Assembly (NCBI GenBank): GCA_029582165.1
Contig: CM055879.1
Span: 34,390,330-34,454,329, forward strand
Direction: 5' to 3'
From: Portulaca oleracea
Lineage: Eukaryota; Streptophyta; Magnoliopsida; Caryophyllales; Portulacaceae
Length of the DNA: 64,000 nt
Positions 36,904-51,354 of this stretch are shown here, one piece after another (position 1 is the stretch's first letter; each line of letters begins with the position of its first letter). Under the pieces are notes generated by a model. It was not told where the DNA came from, did not search any database, and was given only the letters and a program-made list of their open reading frames with translations. The position numbers and the translations under genes are program-made.

Positions 36904-39896
<2,993 letters not shown>

Positions 39897-40724
39897 TTCA
39901 GTGTTCTGATTGGTAATTAGTGATGATGCAGTTAAAATGTTGGCAAATCAGAGGCCTCCTTTAGAAAAATGGTGGTTCTGTATCATGCACCAAAGTCTCC
40001 CCCAATAGCCTTAAAAGTCTAAGCATCCACAAATGGCCAAACTCTTTTGACTTAGTCTAAGACAAGACAACTATTCATGGATAATACTAATGAGTGAACT
40101 AGTGAATGAGTTGTGGGCAAGGGTGAAGTTTGACATTGTCAAAAAAGGAACAACCTATGTTTCTTCTTCAACTCTAGTCACATTTGCAGCTTTAGAAATT
40201 GAGTATTCTGTCTGAAGTATTTTGGAAGGCAAGTTGGTCGAAGAAGAAACAAAAGTTGGATTAGTAAATGAATGAACATGAATAATGTAGACAAAAATGA
40301 TAAACATCTTGACGCATCTTGCATTTTATGTAAAATACTCAAAAAGTTAAATATAAGTATATTTAAACCATTATAAAGGTAAATTTCATTGCTTTAAGGG
40401 TTATTATGACTTATAAATTATATAAAGATATTTATTTATATTTTGTCATAAATATAAAAATATGTACAAAATATGCATTTTAATTCTACTATGATTGATA
40501 AAATTAGGTTATCATTAATATTTTTTGACCTAGCAAATAAATATTATACTTTTATATTTGATAAATATATATAATTACTTGAGAAAATATTATTAAAAAC
40601 TACAAAAATGTGACTTATGCACAATTCAAGATGGTTCTTAACTATCTTGAGTCAAGATATGTATCATTGTCCATATGTAGAAAGGGACAAGAGTTGTCTT
40701 ATTGAGCACCTATGGTTTTGACTT
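39897..40724. other. Upstream region of the chimeric kinase gene
   Basis: AT-rich. Its promoter must lie here, but I see no convincing TATA box, gene or repeat. Confidence 0.4.
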
Positions 40725-41000
40725 TTGAGGGGCTATTTAGGCTCGAATGACTGGTGGCCAACTCGACCCTAAAATCAGGTAAGGGGTTGTGTATTTACTG
40801 CTCATATAAATGAACATGAGCCTAATATTTACGGCAGAAGTAAATTAATAAGATTTATAAATTAAAAAATTATGGCTATATTAATAATTGAAATAAGAGA
40901 TTAAAAACACAAGATTGACGTGGAGCCGCCGCAAAGCAATAATCTATGAGCATAACAAAAGAAATTAGAGAGTGGGTCCCTTAATGATTTATTCAATGGG
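40725..41000. repeat. Dispersed repeat, copy 1
   Basis: About 275 bp from GGGGCTATTTAGGCTCGAAT to AATGATTTATTCAATGG, closely similar to 63740-64000 in the same orientation. It includes GACGTGGAGCCGCCGCAAAG (copy 2: TACGTGACGCCACCACGAAG). Family unknown; it may be part of a gypsy LTR. Confidence 0.75.
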
Positions 41001-41621
41001 AATAAAAGGGTATCAAGTAATAGTATATGGGATGGTTGATATCATTAGAGTGCAAAAGTCCACTTGAATAGTCCATGTCTAAAGCACAAGCTTATTTGGG
41101 CCACACTGTTAGCACCTAAGGGCTGACCAAACTTTTGAGGGATCTTACGTGTTAGGGCCCAATGACTGGGCCTATAAATGAAAGGACTAGTCATAGGCAC
41201 TAAAGATTTATTCTTGGGTTAATGACCATAAAGGACCGCCCAATAAGCAAATTTATTTAAAAATCTGGACAATAAAATCCCAATTTACAATTAAAAGTGA
41301 GACCCACGTGCTGACTCATCTTCATCTCTCTCTTCATTCTCTCTCTACGAAAAATAGAGCAAGGGGGATGAACAGGGCTGGCTCACGGCGACGGACAACA
41401 GCAGGGCGACGAGGGGCTCGGGTGGCGGAGTTTTGGAAGGCGACGGCCGGAGTACCGGTGGTGGTGTCAGGGAAGTCGCTAGCGCGCAGACAAAGGTCCA
41501 AACAAGGGACCCGAAACAAAGGTGTTTGTGGTGGTTTTGTGGTGGATTTCGGGCGGCTATACTGGTGTTTTCCGACGTGTTTTGTTTGAAAAAGGTACAA
41601 GTGTTTTCCCAAAATACAACG
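41001..41621. other. Intergenic with a GC-rich island
   Basis: Bases 41370-41500 are GC-rich and open in several frames, but only low-complexity Arg/Gly sequence results. No gene is called. Confidence 0.4.
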
Positions 41622-41899
41622 TTGGCTCACAAATTAGCTAATATATCAACCCACTTACAATTATTTTCACCACAATCTTTCACAACTACTACATTGGCTC
41701 ACAAATTAGCTAATATATCAACCCACTTACAATTATTTTCACCACAATCTTTCACCTTTCACCACAACATTCCACAACCTACCATATTTTTTAAATTTCC
41801 ACCGCAATCTTCCACATTTCACCACAATTTTCCACAACCTACCATACTTTTTAAATTTCCACCACACCGCACCACAACCAACCATAAAAAAGACCGGGC
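41622..41899. mobile_element. MITE fragment with an internal tandem duplication
   Basis: The right end (reverse complement GCCCGGTCTTTTTTATGGTT, then TAA at 41900) and CCACAACC-rich sequence place it in the GGCCCTGTTCTTTT family. A block of about 63 bp (TTGGCTCACAAATTAGCTAA...) is repeated at about 41623 and 41693. The left terminus was not found. Confidence 0.5.
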
Positions 41900-42029
41900 T
41901 AATATCAAATTTGAGATCAAATGTGAATTTGGGCAAATTGTGGACACCCCACAAATTCACAATAACAATCATGCCGTCACATCAGCAATTGAGAAAATGT
42001 AGGATCTCATTTAGGCTAGCCTTATGAAT

Positions 42030-42762
42030 AATCAGGTCAGAAATTTTGCTGAAATCCCGAGGTTTGGGGAATTAATTTTTTTTAACCTTATTGTTTCAGA
42101 GTTTTATTTAACCATCCCCACCTTTAATGACAACTTAATTAAAGACCAAGTCCAATGAAGTATTTAGTGGCAAAAAATTGAGTGTGGGTCTTATCGAGTT
42201 CAGTCAATTCGGGCATTCAATCAAAAACCCCAAAGCCCAACCCTGACCGAATTTCAATTCGAACAAAATAACCAGACCTGAACCCAAACCCGAATGACCG
42301 AATTTAATTTTTTGTCAAAACTAAAAATTAACTGAAGACTATATTTTTTGACCAAATATAATCAGATAACTGAATTTGACTGAATGTACCGAATATGAAA
42401 TTTGAGCCTCTTAATATGAGTTATTAACACTATCCTCATAATCGGGTTCGGTCAACCCGAACCTGAATTGACCAGATCTAAATTTTAAACAATATCTAGT
42501 ATTCATTTAATTTTTAGTTTTGACAAAGTTAAATTCAGTCATTCGCGCGGGTTTAGGTCTGGTTATTTTGTCCGAATTGAAATTCAGTCATGGTGGGGGT
42601 TTAAGATTTTTGACCGAATACCCGAATTGATTGAACACGATAAGACCCGAACCGATTTGTTGCCGCTAAATACTTCATTGGACATGGGCTTTAATTAAAC
42701 TGTCACTAAAAAAATTAATTCTCCAAACCTCAAGGAGGGTTTCAGCAAATTTTTCTAACAAG
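42030..42762. mobile_element. Long foldback (inverted-repeat) element
   Basis: Arms of roughly 270-310 bp: 42030-42345 and 42490-42762. Matching blocks include TCCAATGAAGTATTTAG, AATAACCAGACCT, TTTTGTCAAAACTAAAAATT and GGTTTGG(G)GAATTAATTTT. The left arm has about 45 extra bases (near 42080-42125). The arms carry degenerate CGAATTGAC/GGGTTCGG words. No coding capacity. Confidence 0.75.
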
Positions 42763-43190
42763 GTCCTTCATTTGGGAAACAATTATTAGAAGGAAAATTG
42801 ATTTTAATAATTCAGACTTTCAATTTTTATATGTCAATAATTCCTACTTTATTTTTATATTTTTATGATAAAAAAATAAAAGTTATATTCTAGTGATATC
42901 AAATTTACCTATATTTTTTATTTTTTTAATTCCTGCTCCATATATTTTTTTTCATTCATGCTCTATATTTTTTTTATTTTTCCATTCCTGATCCCAAGAA
43001 GATTATCAAGCGAAAATTATTTTTAAATTATTTTATTGAAAATCTGAATAATTATTATGCTTTTTTTAAGAATAAAGTGAAAAAATTATTAAAATATCAA
43101 AAAATAGAGAGTTAAAAATTTATTAAAAATTGTGGAAAACAATAATATTAAAATTAAAATTAAATATAATTCAAAATCTACAATAAATAA
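42763..43190. other. AT-rich spacer, nothing recognised
   Basis: Very AT-rich with homopolymer runs; no gene. Confidence 0.4.
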
Positions 43191-43195
43191 GGTAT

Positions 43196-44531
43196 TGTAG
43201 ACCCCGAAAAAATCCCGAAGGGGAATGTTCCCGTGGCGATACTCGAAAGAGTGGATTTTTCCCTCTTTCTTTGAATTGGGAGCCGACGTGGGATTGCTTA
43301 TCCTTAATCAAAGGCTCGACTTTTAGGACACTTTTTATTAAGTGATAAATTTAATTAATTAACCCGAAAACCTGATTTTGAAAAGAAAAAGAAAGAAAGA
43401 AGACGAAAAAAAAGAAAGAAAAAGGAAAAAAGAAAAGAGGGAACCCGTCTGGGTTCCCGAAAGAAAACAGAAAAAATAAAAAAAGATCCAAACCCGATTA
43501 CGCTCCGGAGAGCGAATCGGGGGTCCGATTCAGCTAGAGGAACCCGTCTGGGTTCTCTAGTCTGAACCGGTCCAAAGGAGGAAACCGGCTTGGTTCACCG
43601 GAAAAAGTAGAAGAAAAAGAGGGGTCGGAGACATGGAACCCGTCTGGGTTCCTGTCTCTGACCTAAAGAAAGGAAAAAAAAAGGGTTTTCGAAAAGGATT
43701 TTCGGAAAAGGAAAACTGTTAGAGTCGCCAGTTGAATTTTAGGGATAAAACAACAAACCCAAAAGAAAGTTTGACTCCGGCCTGCGAATCCAAAGGTGGA
43801 TTCGGGGGTAAGGTTACGAATTTGACGATAAAAACCGTCAAACTCGCCCGTTCAACCGAACGGACTTTACTAGGATCAAATTAAAGTGGAGAAAGAGAAG
43901 AAGAGAAGAGAGGAGGGAATTTGAATACTTCACAATAGTATTATTAATGTCATGCAATTACAAACAAATAAATAAGAAAACACATAAATTACATTATGTA
44001 CAAAAAGAGAGAAAACTACGCTAACGTCAAAGTAAACACGCGGTTGGGGGGAGAAGAGAAGAGAAATATACCAGTGTCAATACTCCCGGTATATTTCTGT
44101 GTGTCTTTTGTGGGTGATGGATGGTAGGTATTTATAGGGGGGAATTAGGTTTAGGTTTAGGGTTTTTGGTTGAAACCTGCCGCGGCGCCGTGGGAAGCTA
44201 GGAGGAACCCAGACGGGTTCACTGAGGGAAGATGGGCTTGGGCCCAGAACCCAGACGGGTTCACGTGGCGAGGCGAGCTCCGGCCCACTGAACCCAGACG
44301 GGTTCCTGTGGGTGGAGCTGAGCTCCGGCCCACTGAACCCAGACGGGTTCCTGTGGGTTGGAGCTGAGCTCCGGCCCACTGAACCCAGACGGGTTGTCTC
44401 CGGCATTTGGGCTTTGTGTTTCTTTTGGGTTTAGGTGGATGAGGGGCTTGCATGCTATTTATCGGTTAGCCTATTTTCTAAAACTAACACTAAAAAAGAA
44501 AATAAAATAGATACAAAATTCAGCGTCTACA
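43196..44531 (-). repeat. 3' LTR of the gypsy element
   Basis: 1336 bp. It contains three plus-oriented and five reverse-oriented copies of the 16-bp hairpin, three tandem units of about 45 bp in U3 (GAGCTCCGG starts at 44275, 44320 and 44366), and a TATA box (CCCCTATAAATACC, 44140-44127, minus). Confidence 0.9.
44127..44140 (-). promoter_or_regulatory. TATA box in the left LTR
   Basis: CCCCTATAAATACC on the minus strand; the same at 53694-53681 in the right LTR. The hairpin-bearing U3 repeats start about 65 bases upstream of it. Confidence 0.6.
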
Positions 44532-44548
44532 GATAGCCCCCACTTTGA
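44532..44548 (-). other. Polypurine tract of the gypsy element
   Basis: On the minus strand AAAGTGGGGGCTATC abuts the LTR start TGTAGAC. Confidence 0.6.
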
Positions 44549-44639
44549 TCGAGTTTGAGTAAAACGACGATCAAAGTAGTCTTGATGATCTTGGATATGA
44601 ATCAGAAGCCTGTTCTGAAGCTGGTTGACGCTTGGAAGC

Positions 44640-45425
44640 TGGGTCCTGCGTCGATGTCGAGATGTCGTTCATCGCATTGTGAAGGCCCGATGACGGCCAT
44701 GGCGGCTGGCGCTTGGAAGGCCGGGTCTGCGCGATGTAGATATGATTTTCATCGCATTGTGAAGGCGATGATGGCCCTTGTCGCATTGTTAAGGCCCGAC
44801 AATGGCGCTGGCAACGGAAGCTGGGTCCTGCGCCGATGTAGATGTAATGTTCGTTGCATTGTTAGGCCCGACGACGGCCCTCGTTGCATTGCGGCCCAAC
44901 GATAGCCTTTGATGTTGTTACGTATTGTTAGGCCCGATGACGGCCCTCATTGCATTGCGGCCCAATGATAGCCTTCGATGTCACGTATTGTTAGGCCCGG
45001 TGACGGCCCTCATTGCATTGCGGCCCAATGATAGCCTTTGTTGTTGTCACGTATTGTTAGGCCCGGTGACGGCCCTCATTGCATCAGCGCCCAATGATAG
45101 CCTTCGATGATGTTGTCACGTATTGTTAGGCGGTGGCCCTCATTGCATCGTGCGCCCAATGATAGCCTTCGATGTCACGTATTGTTAGGCGGTGGCGGCC
45201 CTCATTGCATTGCGCCCAATGATAGCCTTTGTTGTTGTCACGTATTGTTAGGCGATGGCGGCCCTCACGTTGCGTGCGGCCCAATGATAGCCTTCGATGT
45301 CACGTATTGTTAGGCCCGGTGACGGCCCTCATTGCATTGCGGCCCAATGATAGCCTTTGTTGTTGTCACGTATTGTTAGGCCCGGTGACGGCCCTCATTG
45401 CATTGCGGCCCAATGATAGCCTTTG
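44640..45425. repeat. Tandem array, about 62-75-bp units
   Basis: Roughly ten units of GGCCC(G)(G/A)TGACGGCCCTCATTGC, then GCGGCCCAATGATAGCCTT and a variable TGTTGTCACGTATTGTTA linker. Left units are more diverged than right units. Confidence 0.85.
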
Positions 45426-45429
45426 ATGA

Positions 45430-45640
45430 TGTGATGTTCGTCACGTATTAGCCCGGCGACGGCTGATGATGGATGTCGCGTATTAGCCCGGCGACGGCTG
45501 ATGTGAATGTCGCGTATTAGCCCGGCGACGGCTGATGTGAATGTCGCGTATTAGCCCGGCGACGGCTGATGATGAATGGATGTCGCGTATTAGCCCGGCG
45601 ACGGCTGATGTGAATGTCGCGTATTAGCCCGGTGACGGCC
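45430..45640. repeat. Tandem array, about 34-40-bp units
   Basis: Six units of GTCGCGTATTAGCCCGGCGA plus CGGCTGATG(TGA/ATGA). It is derived from part of the longer unit, which returns at 45630-45670. Confidence 0.85.
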
Positions 45641-45829
45641 CTCATTGCATTGCGGCCCAATGATAGCCTTCAATGATGTGCGGGAACGTGCTGGGCTCAG
45701 AAACCACCTTGATCTCCCATTTTGGCCCAGAAAATCGTTTGGGCTTGCGAGATTTGGGTGTGTTTTTGGCCCGAACAACTCGTTTGGGGTTCGCAGCGTT
45801 TTGGGCCTGTCTTGGCCCAAGGAAACTTG

Positions 45830-46760
45830 TCTGGGTTCCCGCCTGTTTTGGGCCGAAGAAATCGTCCGAGTTCGGCTCCTTTTTGCTTTTGGCTTTAGCT
45901 TAAATTTGCAAGTAGAAATGTTTTGGGTCGAGCTGGGCCGACAGAAATGGGGCCAGGAACCCGTCTGGGTTCTCCTGGTCATGGCTCTCTTTTTTTGTGT
46001 TTGCACGTGGGCCGAGAAGACGGAGGCCCACTGAAAAGTGTAGAACCCGTCTGGGTTGATCATGAAGTAGGCCAAGCAATCTTCGTGTATGGGCCGAAAA
46101 AGGTGGAAAAAGGGCCTTGAAAATGAGCAGGAACCCGTCTGGGTTCCTTGTATGAAATGGCTCCTCCTTTCATTTTGTGCGTGGGCCGAATAGATGGAAG
46201 AAGGCCCACTGGACAAGAATAAGAACCCGTCTGGGTTCTTTCAGCTTCTCTTTTTTGTGTTTGCACGTGGGCCGAAGGATGGAGGCCCACTGAAAGACGT
46301 AGAACCCGTCTGGGTAGCTTGTGAGATGGGCTAGGTAATCTTTGTGCGTGGAAGGAACGGGCTTCCCTTTTTCGTCTTTTATGGGCTGAGGGAGATGGAA
46401 GGAAGCCCACTGGAAATGGAGGTAAACCCGTCTGGGTTCTTTCATGAAATGGGCCGAACATTTTTTGTGGCGGAAGCAAAGCCCAAAGGTTAAAACCTGT
46501 CTGGCCCAGGCGTCGGGCTCTTCTTTTATTTTGCGTGGGTCAGAAAAGCCTGGCCCAAATGGAATAGAAGAAGACCCAAAACCGTCTTTTTGTGCCCTGG
46601 CGCTTAGGCTGATTTGACTCGTTGCTGGTGCCGCATAGCCCCTAGTTTAGCGGCCTTAAACCCGTCTGGGTGGGCCTGAAATTGGGCCAAAGTTCTAGAA
46701 CCCGTCTGGTTTCAGGCCGACAAATGGCCCTCAATTATTGACAAGAACCTGTCTGGGTTG
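45830..46760. repeat. Degenerate repeats carrying the 16-bp hairpin
   Basis: Units of about 80-100 bp with GTGGGCCGA, AGGCCCACTG and then the hairpin. Hairpin copies start at 45957, 46043, 46131, 46223, 46302, 46424, 46698 and 46745. The apparent long frames here are products of the repeats. Confidence 0.8.
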
Positions 46761-49706
46761 TGTCGGAGAGTGGGCTCCCTTTTTGATCTTTTACGGGCCA
46801 AGTGATATGGGAACAAGGTTCAAAGGGTCCAAAGGGCGTTGGGCTCTTCTTTTGCATCTTGACCCTTAGACCGTTTTGATTCTTTGTTTGTGCGATAGCC
46901 CCGCTTAGTGGGAGTTTGATCTGACTCTTGCTAAACCGGGGATTAATCGATGGTTGCCGTAGTGACTTGCCCCTTTTGAATTCTTCCATGGTGGATTCTG
47001 TGGACCTAGCAGTCAGTCCCTGATTTGTCCCTTCATTTGCATAGCCCCGATTTAGTGGCGCTTGATTTAACTCTTGTTAAACCGTGAGTCAATTGATAGT
47101 CACGCGTGACATACTTCCTTTGATTCAAACAAATTTCCGCTTAGTGGAAACTCGATTGAATTTAAGCCGGCCACTCGAAAATGCAAAGCGGCCAAGTGTC
47201 GCACCTATTTGGCTCAGGTAGCGATACAGAGGTGGTAAACCCCTCTTACTACCAGTGGGACACTTACTTCGGATCTGGTGGAAACGGAGCTCATGGAGCT
47301 GATAGTGCTAGCGGCGGCGGTGGTACGTGATGACTGCTGAAGATGATGTGCCTGCAGAATTCCGACACTATGATATGCACGACTCTTTTACCATGCACTT
47401 AGGACCATGCTATGTAATGATGTACTTAGACACACTTATGTACTAATGCAAACTAATGCAATGCTTATGCAATGATGATGTTATGCGATAACTATGACTT
47501 TCTACATGCTATCAAACAAAGCGTGACAAAGGAATTTTCTTATTAACACGGCCAAGGCTAACAAGCAAACACAAAGATTAACTGACAAGATCAAAACTCA
47601 GTTCGAAAGAGATAGGAAGAAGTTTTCGAATCTTTAGGGAGAGAACAAGTAATTCAGAGGCATAAGTCCGCCAACAGTTCGAAGAATAGTGCAAATATGC
47701 GCGGTTGGTTATGGACGTAAGCTAGTCGAAAGAACAAACCTCACATAGGACAGAATAAACACTCAAACACTCAATTTTGAATATGTATGTGAGTTTTTCT
47801 CATACTCAAACCAAAAGAAGCAAACTACCATAGGCTTGGTAAGAACCTCGCTCTCCACTACTCGTATGCAATGCACAAGTGACAATCAAAAGGACTTTTT
47901 CGGGTTGTAACGGGGCTTAGGCTAGGGTAAGGAGCGGTAAAATTTTGGGAATGAGGAGTTAAAAGCCATGCTTGGATTGATTTTCAATGAAATCCTCTAA
48001 ACTCTTCTTCTCACTTAATGTATGCAAAGCGTTTCACCTTCCATCCTAAAACATCTCAACCGAATACAACCGAGTCAAAGTTTTCTGGACTTTAAGTTGA
48101 ATCTCCCTAACCACCCTCCTTTTTTTTTTATTTTTTTTTTGATTTTTTTTTTGATTCCTTTTTATTTATTTTTTTTTGATTTTTTTTGTTTTTGGGTGAT
48201 CGGGGAGGAGAAATTTCTATTACGACTTTGACTTTGAATAGCATAACCACATTGGCTCAAGATATGGGACTTTCAGATTCTCCCAAGCTTCATATTTCGC
48301 TCACACGAAAGCAGTTGTTCCTTCCAAAAATGACAGACTTTCTTCCAACCCAGCGTTCTTTCCAGAAATGACAGACTCTCTTCCAACCAAGCAAGGCTCA
48401 AAGGGTATTGGATATCATAGGCTAAGGCTTGTACTGTCAGGGTTCAATGATTAAAAAGGGATGAACAAAGGCTAGGCGGGGCAAAAAGAACGGTAAATAC
48501 AATGCAGGGAAGGCTATTTGGCTATGTAGCTTAAGAAAATCGAATGCCTTAATCACATTGTCACTGCGTGCTATGCAAACATGTAGTCTCAAACAAGATG
48601 CAAAACAAGTTCTAGAGATGCAACTAATGGGTGAGTCGCTCAAGGGATCATGGAATTGATGAAAGTAATCAATTCAAGTTTTAGGCAATGTGGACTCACT
48701 GACGGGCTCAATCAACTAAGCTTAGCCCAAAGATTTGCGACGCACATTTATACCTTCTAAGATAGTCAAAGCGACAGATACGTCTTCTATAACTTGTCTC
48801 AAAATCGTAAGGCTTGAAGAAAAGGTTTTGAAAACTTTTGAGATCTCATCTAGATTTTCCTAAGTGAAGCAAATCAAGCGGGAAAAGGTCGATTTTTTTT
48901 TAAAAAAGGTATGGACTCTTCTTTTTATTTTTTTAACCTATGACTAAACGGATATGATGCTCATGCAATGCAAGATGTCGACCTATATGATGAGAGACAC
49001 GGGACTTATGCAATGCAAAATGCAACCTACATGGTGGGATCATTCCCACTTCCCCAAACGAAAAGAAAATTAAGTATTATAAGTAAATTCGAGCTACAAT
49101 TTCAGGGCTAGAGAATACACATAATTAGCTCGCGGGCCCGCATCGCGACCACACTCGGGCCGAAGGAAAACCGACTGAATTGAGGGCCCAAAGGGAGCTT
49201 TGGGCTTACAGCAAATGGGCCAAAATGGTGAGCACAGAGGGCCAGAAACCCGTCTGGGTTCCTAGGCCTGGAGTGGTGTGGCTAGGGACCCAGGAACCCG
49301 TCTAGGTTCTGACCGAGGAGAGCCAGACTTCGACGGCGGCGAGGAGTCTTCTGTCGGTGGTGCAAGTCGGTGGAGCAATGTCGGTGGTGCGATAGGTCGG
49401 TGGAACCCATATGGCGGTGCGATGGCGGTGGAACCACTGGTTTCTCAACACTCTTAAAGCGTGCCGCTCTTTTCTTCACCCATATTCCACATTAAACTCG
49501 TGCAGGTTAAAGCCAAGTGGCTGAGAGAGGCATTCTAGTTGCTCGCCTAACTAGGACGAGGCTTGAACCGGTTTGAGTTATGACCAAGTGGCTAGGAGTG
49601 GATACTCTAGTTGCTTGGTTAAATCGCCCTAATTTTCTATGCATAAAACTTCTTCAACTGCGTGAGGAAAGGATTTTCCGGTGGAGGTGTCGTTCCCGCC
49701 TCGGGA
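46761..49706. other. Non-coding interior of the gypsy element where pol would be expected
   Basis: No protease, RT, RNase H or integrase motif is seen. A pair of related blocks with TAGCCCCG.TTAGTGG and TCTTG.TAAACCG lies at about 46897 and 47042. A T-rich run with GATTTTTTTT occupies 48118-48190. Two diverged hairpins are at 49246 and 49294. Confidence 0.5.
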
Positions 49707-51354
49707 CTAGGAGTCATGTAGTAGCACTCCTATTATAGCGATGATTTGGCATGAGGAGTTGTTGTCTTTCTCATCTTCTTCTTCCTTATCGGAAGAGTCG
49801 TACAGTGGATGCCCTTCATTTTCATGGTTAGTGAAATCTTTCTCATCATCACTATGCCAAATGCCATTAATAGTGAAGTCCTTTGTAAATGAAGGAATGA
49901 CTGACCGGGTTGCCCACTTTAGTGATGAAGGTGGATGGATCAAAGTGATCTTTTCCGTAAAGATGGCATTCTTGTGATTAGGCATTGGGTTATCCTTGTT
50001 ATTGGGCCTTTGCGATGAGTTCGGTGGAGGATAACACCGCTTCGAACCATCCTTCGATCTTGTTTTCAAGGTCCCAAAGAAACTCGGTGTCGTGACCTCG
50101 ATCGCGATGGAAACCGCAGATTTATTTTCATCCCATCTTGGAGGCTTGATTTGTGCTCGGAGTCTTGCGAGGCGGTTGGATAATCCCTTTTTCACAAGCC
50201 CTTCCAATGCCTTAGCGTAAGACATGTCTAGCGGATGAGGAGTCATACTTCGGGTAAGACTTTCGTTGGATAGAATTAGTCTCAACATTTTCTCGAGGAG
50301 GCTAGGCGTGCTAGTAGCCCTCCGTTGAGCTAGATCCTTTCCAACCGAGTTTTGTGTTTCCCTCTCATTGTTAGCAGCTTCAACTTGAATGCACAAGTCT
50401 TTTAGGGTTTCGAAGTCTTTGATGGACTGGAAGCCGAAATGTCGCGTGATGCGAGGGTGAATGCTTTGCCTGAAAGTGCTCAGTTGCATCCTAAAGGGGA
50501 TAGCTTCATCGATTTCAGATAGCATGGTGTGCCATCTCGTAGTAGGAAAGAAATGGCTCGTTCTCCCCTTGTTTCATGGAAGTCAGGTCATCCGCAGTGA
50601 CCTCCTTCTGTTGTAGACGGCTAAAGTGGCTGATGAAGGCTTTGAACAATTCGTCTGCATCGGTCTTAACTTGTGAGGGTAGATTTTGGTACCATACCTT
50701 GGCCTTACCTTCTAGAGTGGAAGGGAAGACTGTGGTATAGAGACCTTCATCTACCTTATGGAGAGGGGCCAGCCTCATGAATACCTACAGATGAAGAGAG
50801 GGATTTTAATTGGGCTTGAACTTTATGGCGGGCACCTCGACCTTCTCTCTTACCATCGATACATTGTGCTTAGGAATGCCAAAATCCATGAATGCGTCGG
50901 TGAAGGTCGGATCGGTTTTCATCATCCTCCTGGTGAGCATGTCAACCTTCTCTTCAAGCTTTCTGACATAAGGGTCCTCCGAAGTTTTGGAGCCCTTTGG
51001 TGTAAGTTTGGACCTGACCTCACCAGATGATTTAATTTGTGGGCCTCCAGTTTTGGTTTTGAGGCGTTCCTTTCTATCCCCGTCATCATCCTCGGCCTCA
51101 GACTCAGACTCATAATAGTTTTCCTCTTCTTCGGCTTCAACACCTAGCTTTTTATTGAGCTGCCTAATGGCCTCCAGCATGCCATTCATGGTCTGTTGGC
51201 TTTCGCTGAACCTTTTTTCCAACTTTTCATTAGTCCTATCCTCCAAATCTGATATATAAAAGGCTATTGCTTCCTGTATCCTCTCATATAGCCCATCAGG
51301 TAGCTTGTCACCAGAACTTTCCCCGGAAAGGTTGTTGTTAGGAGATCCCGACAT
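49707..51354 (-). pseudogene. gag of the gypsy element, broken
   Basis: The structural capsid protein of an LTR element. The first part (51354-50806) is acidic and coiled-coil-like (EKRFSESQQTMNGML, EEEENYYESESEAEDDD). It is followed in the same frame by the retrotransposon gag core (LEGKAKVWYQNLPSQV, FISHFS, LTSMKQGENEPFLSYYE; to 50515) after two in-frame stops (near 50803 and 50782). A frameshift near 50520 leads to the third part (RQSIHPRITRHFGF, DLCIQVEAANNERE; 50525-49707). A zinc knuckle was not seen. Defective as read. Confidence 0.75.

Noticed and set aside
41433..42002. 189-aa open frame
   Set aside because: Covers a MITE fragment and its tandem duplication; low complexity, no domain, no promoter.
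44205..44396. Hairpins as transcription terminators
   Set aside because: Intrinsic hairpin terminators are bacterial; here the hairpins lie upstream of a TATA box in a plant LTR.
45590..46216. 208-aa frame and overlapping frames with recurring NPSGF/EPVWV peptides
   Set aside because: The recurring peptides are just the hairpin GAACCCGTCTGGGTTC read in different frames within non-coding retrotransposon DNA.
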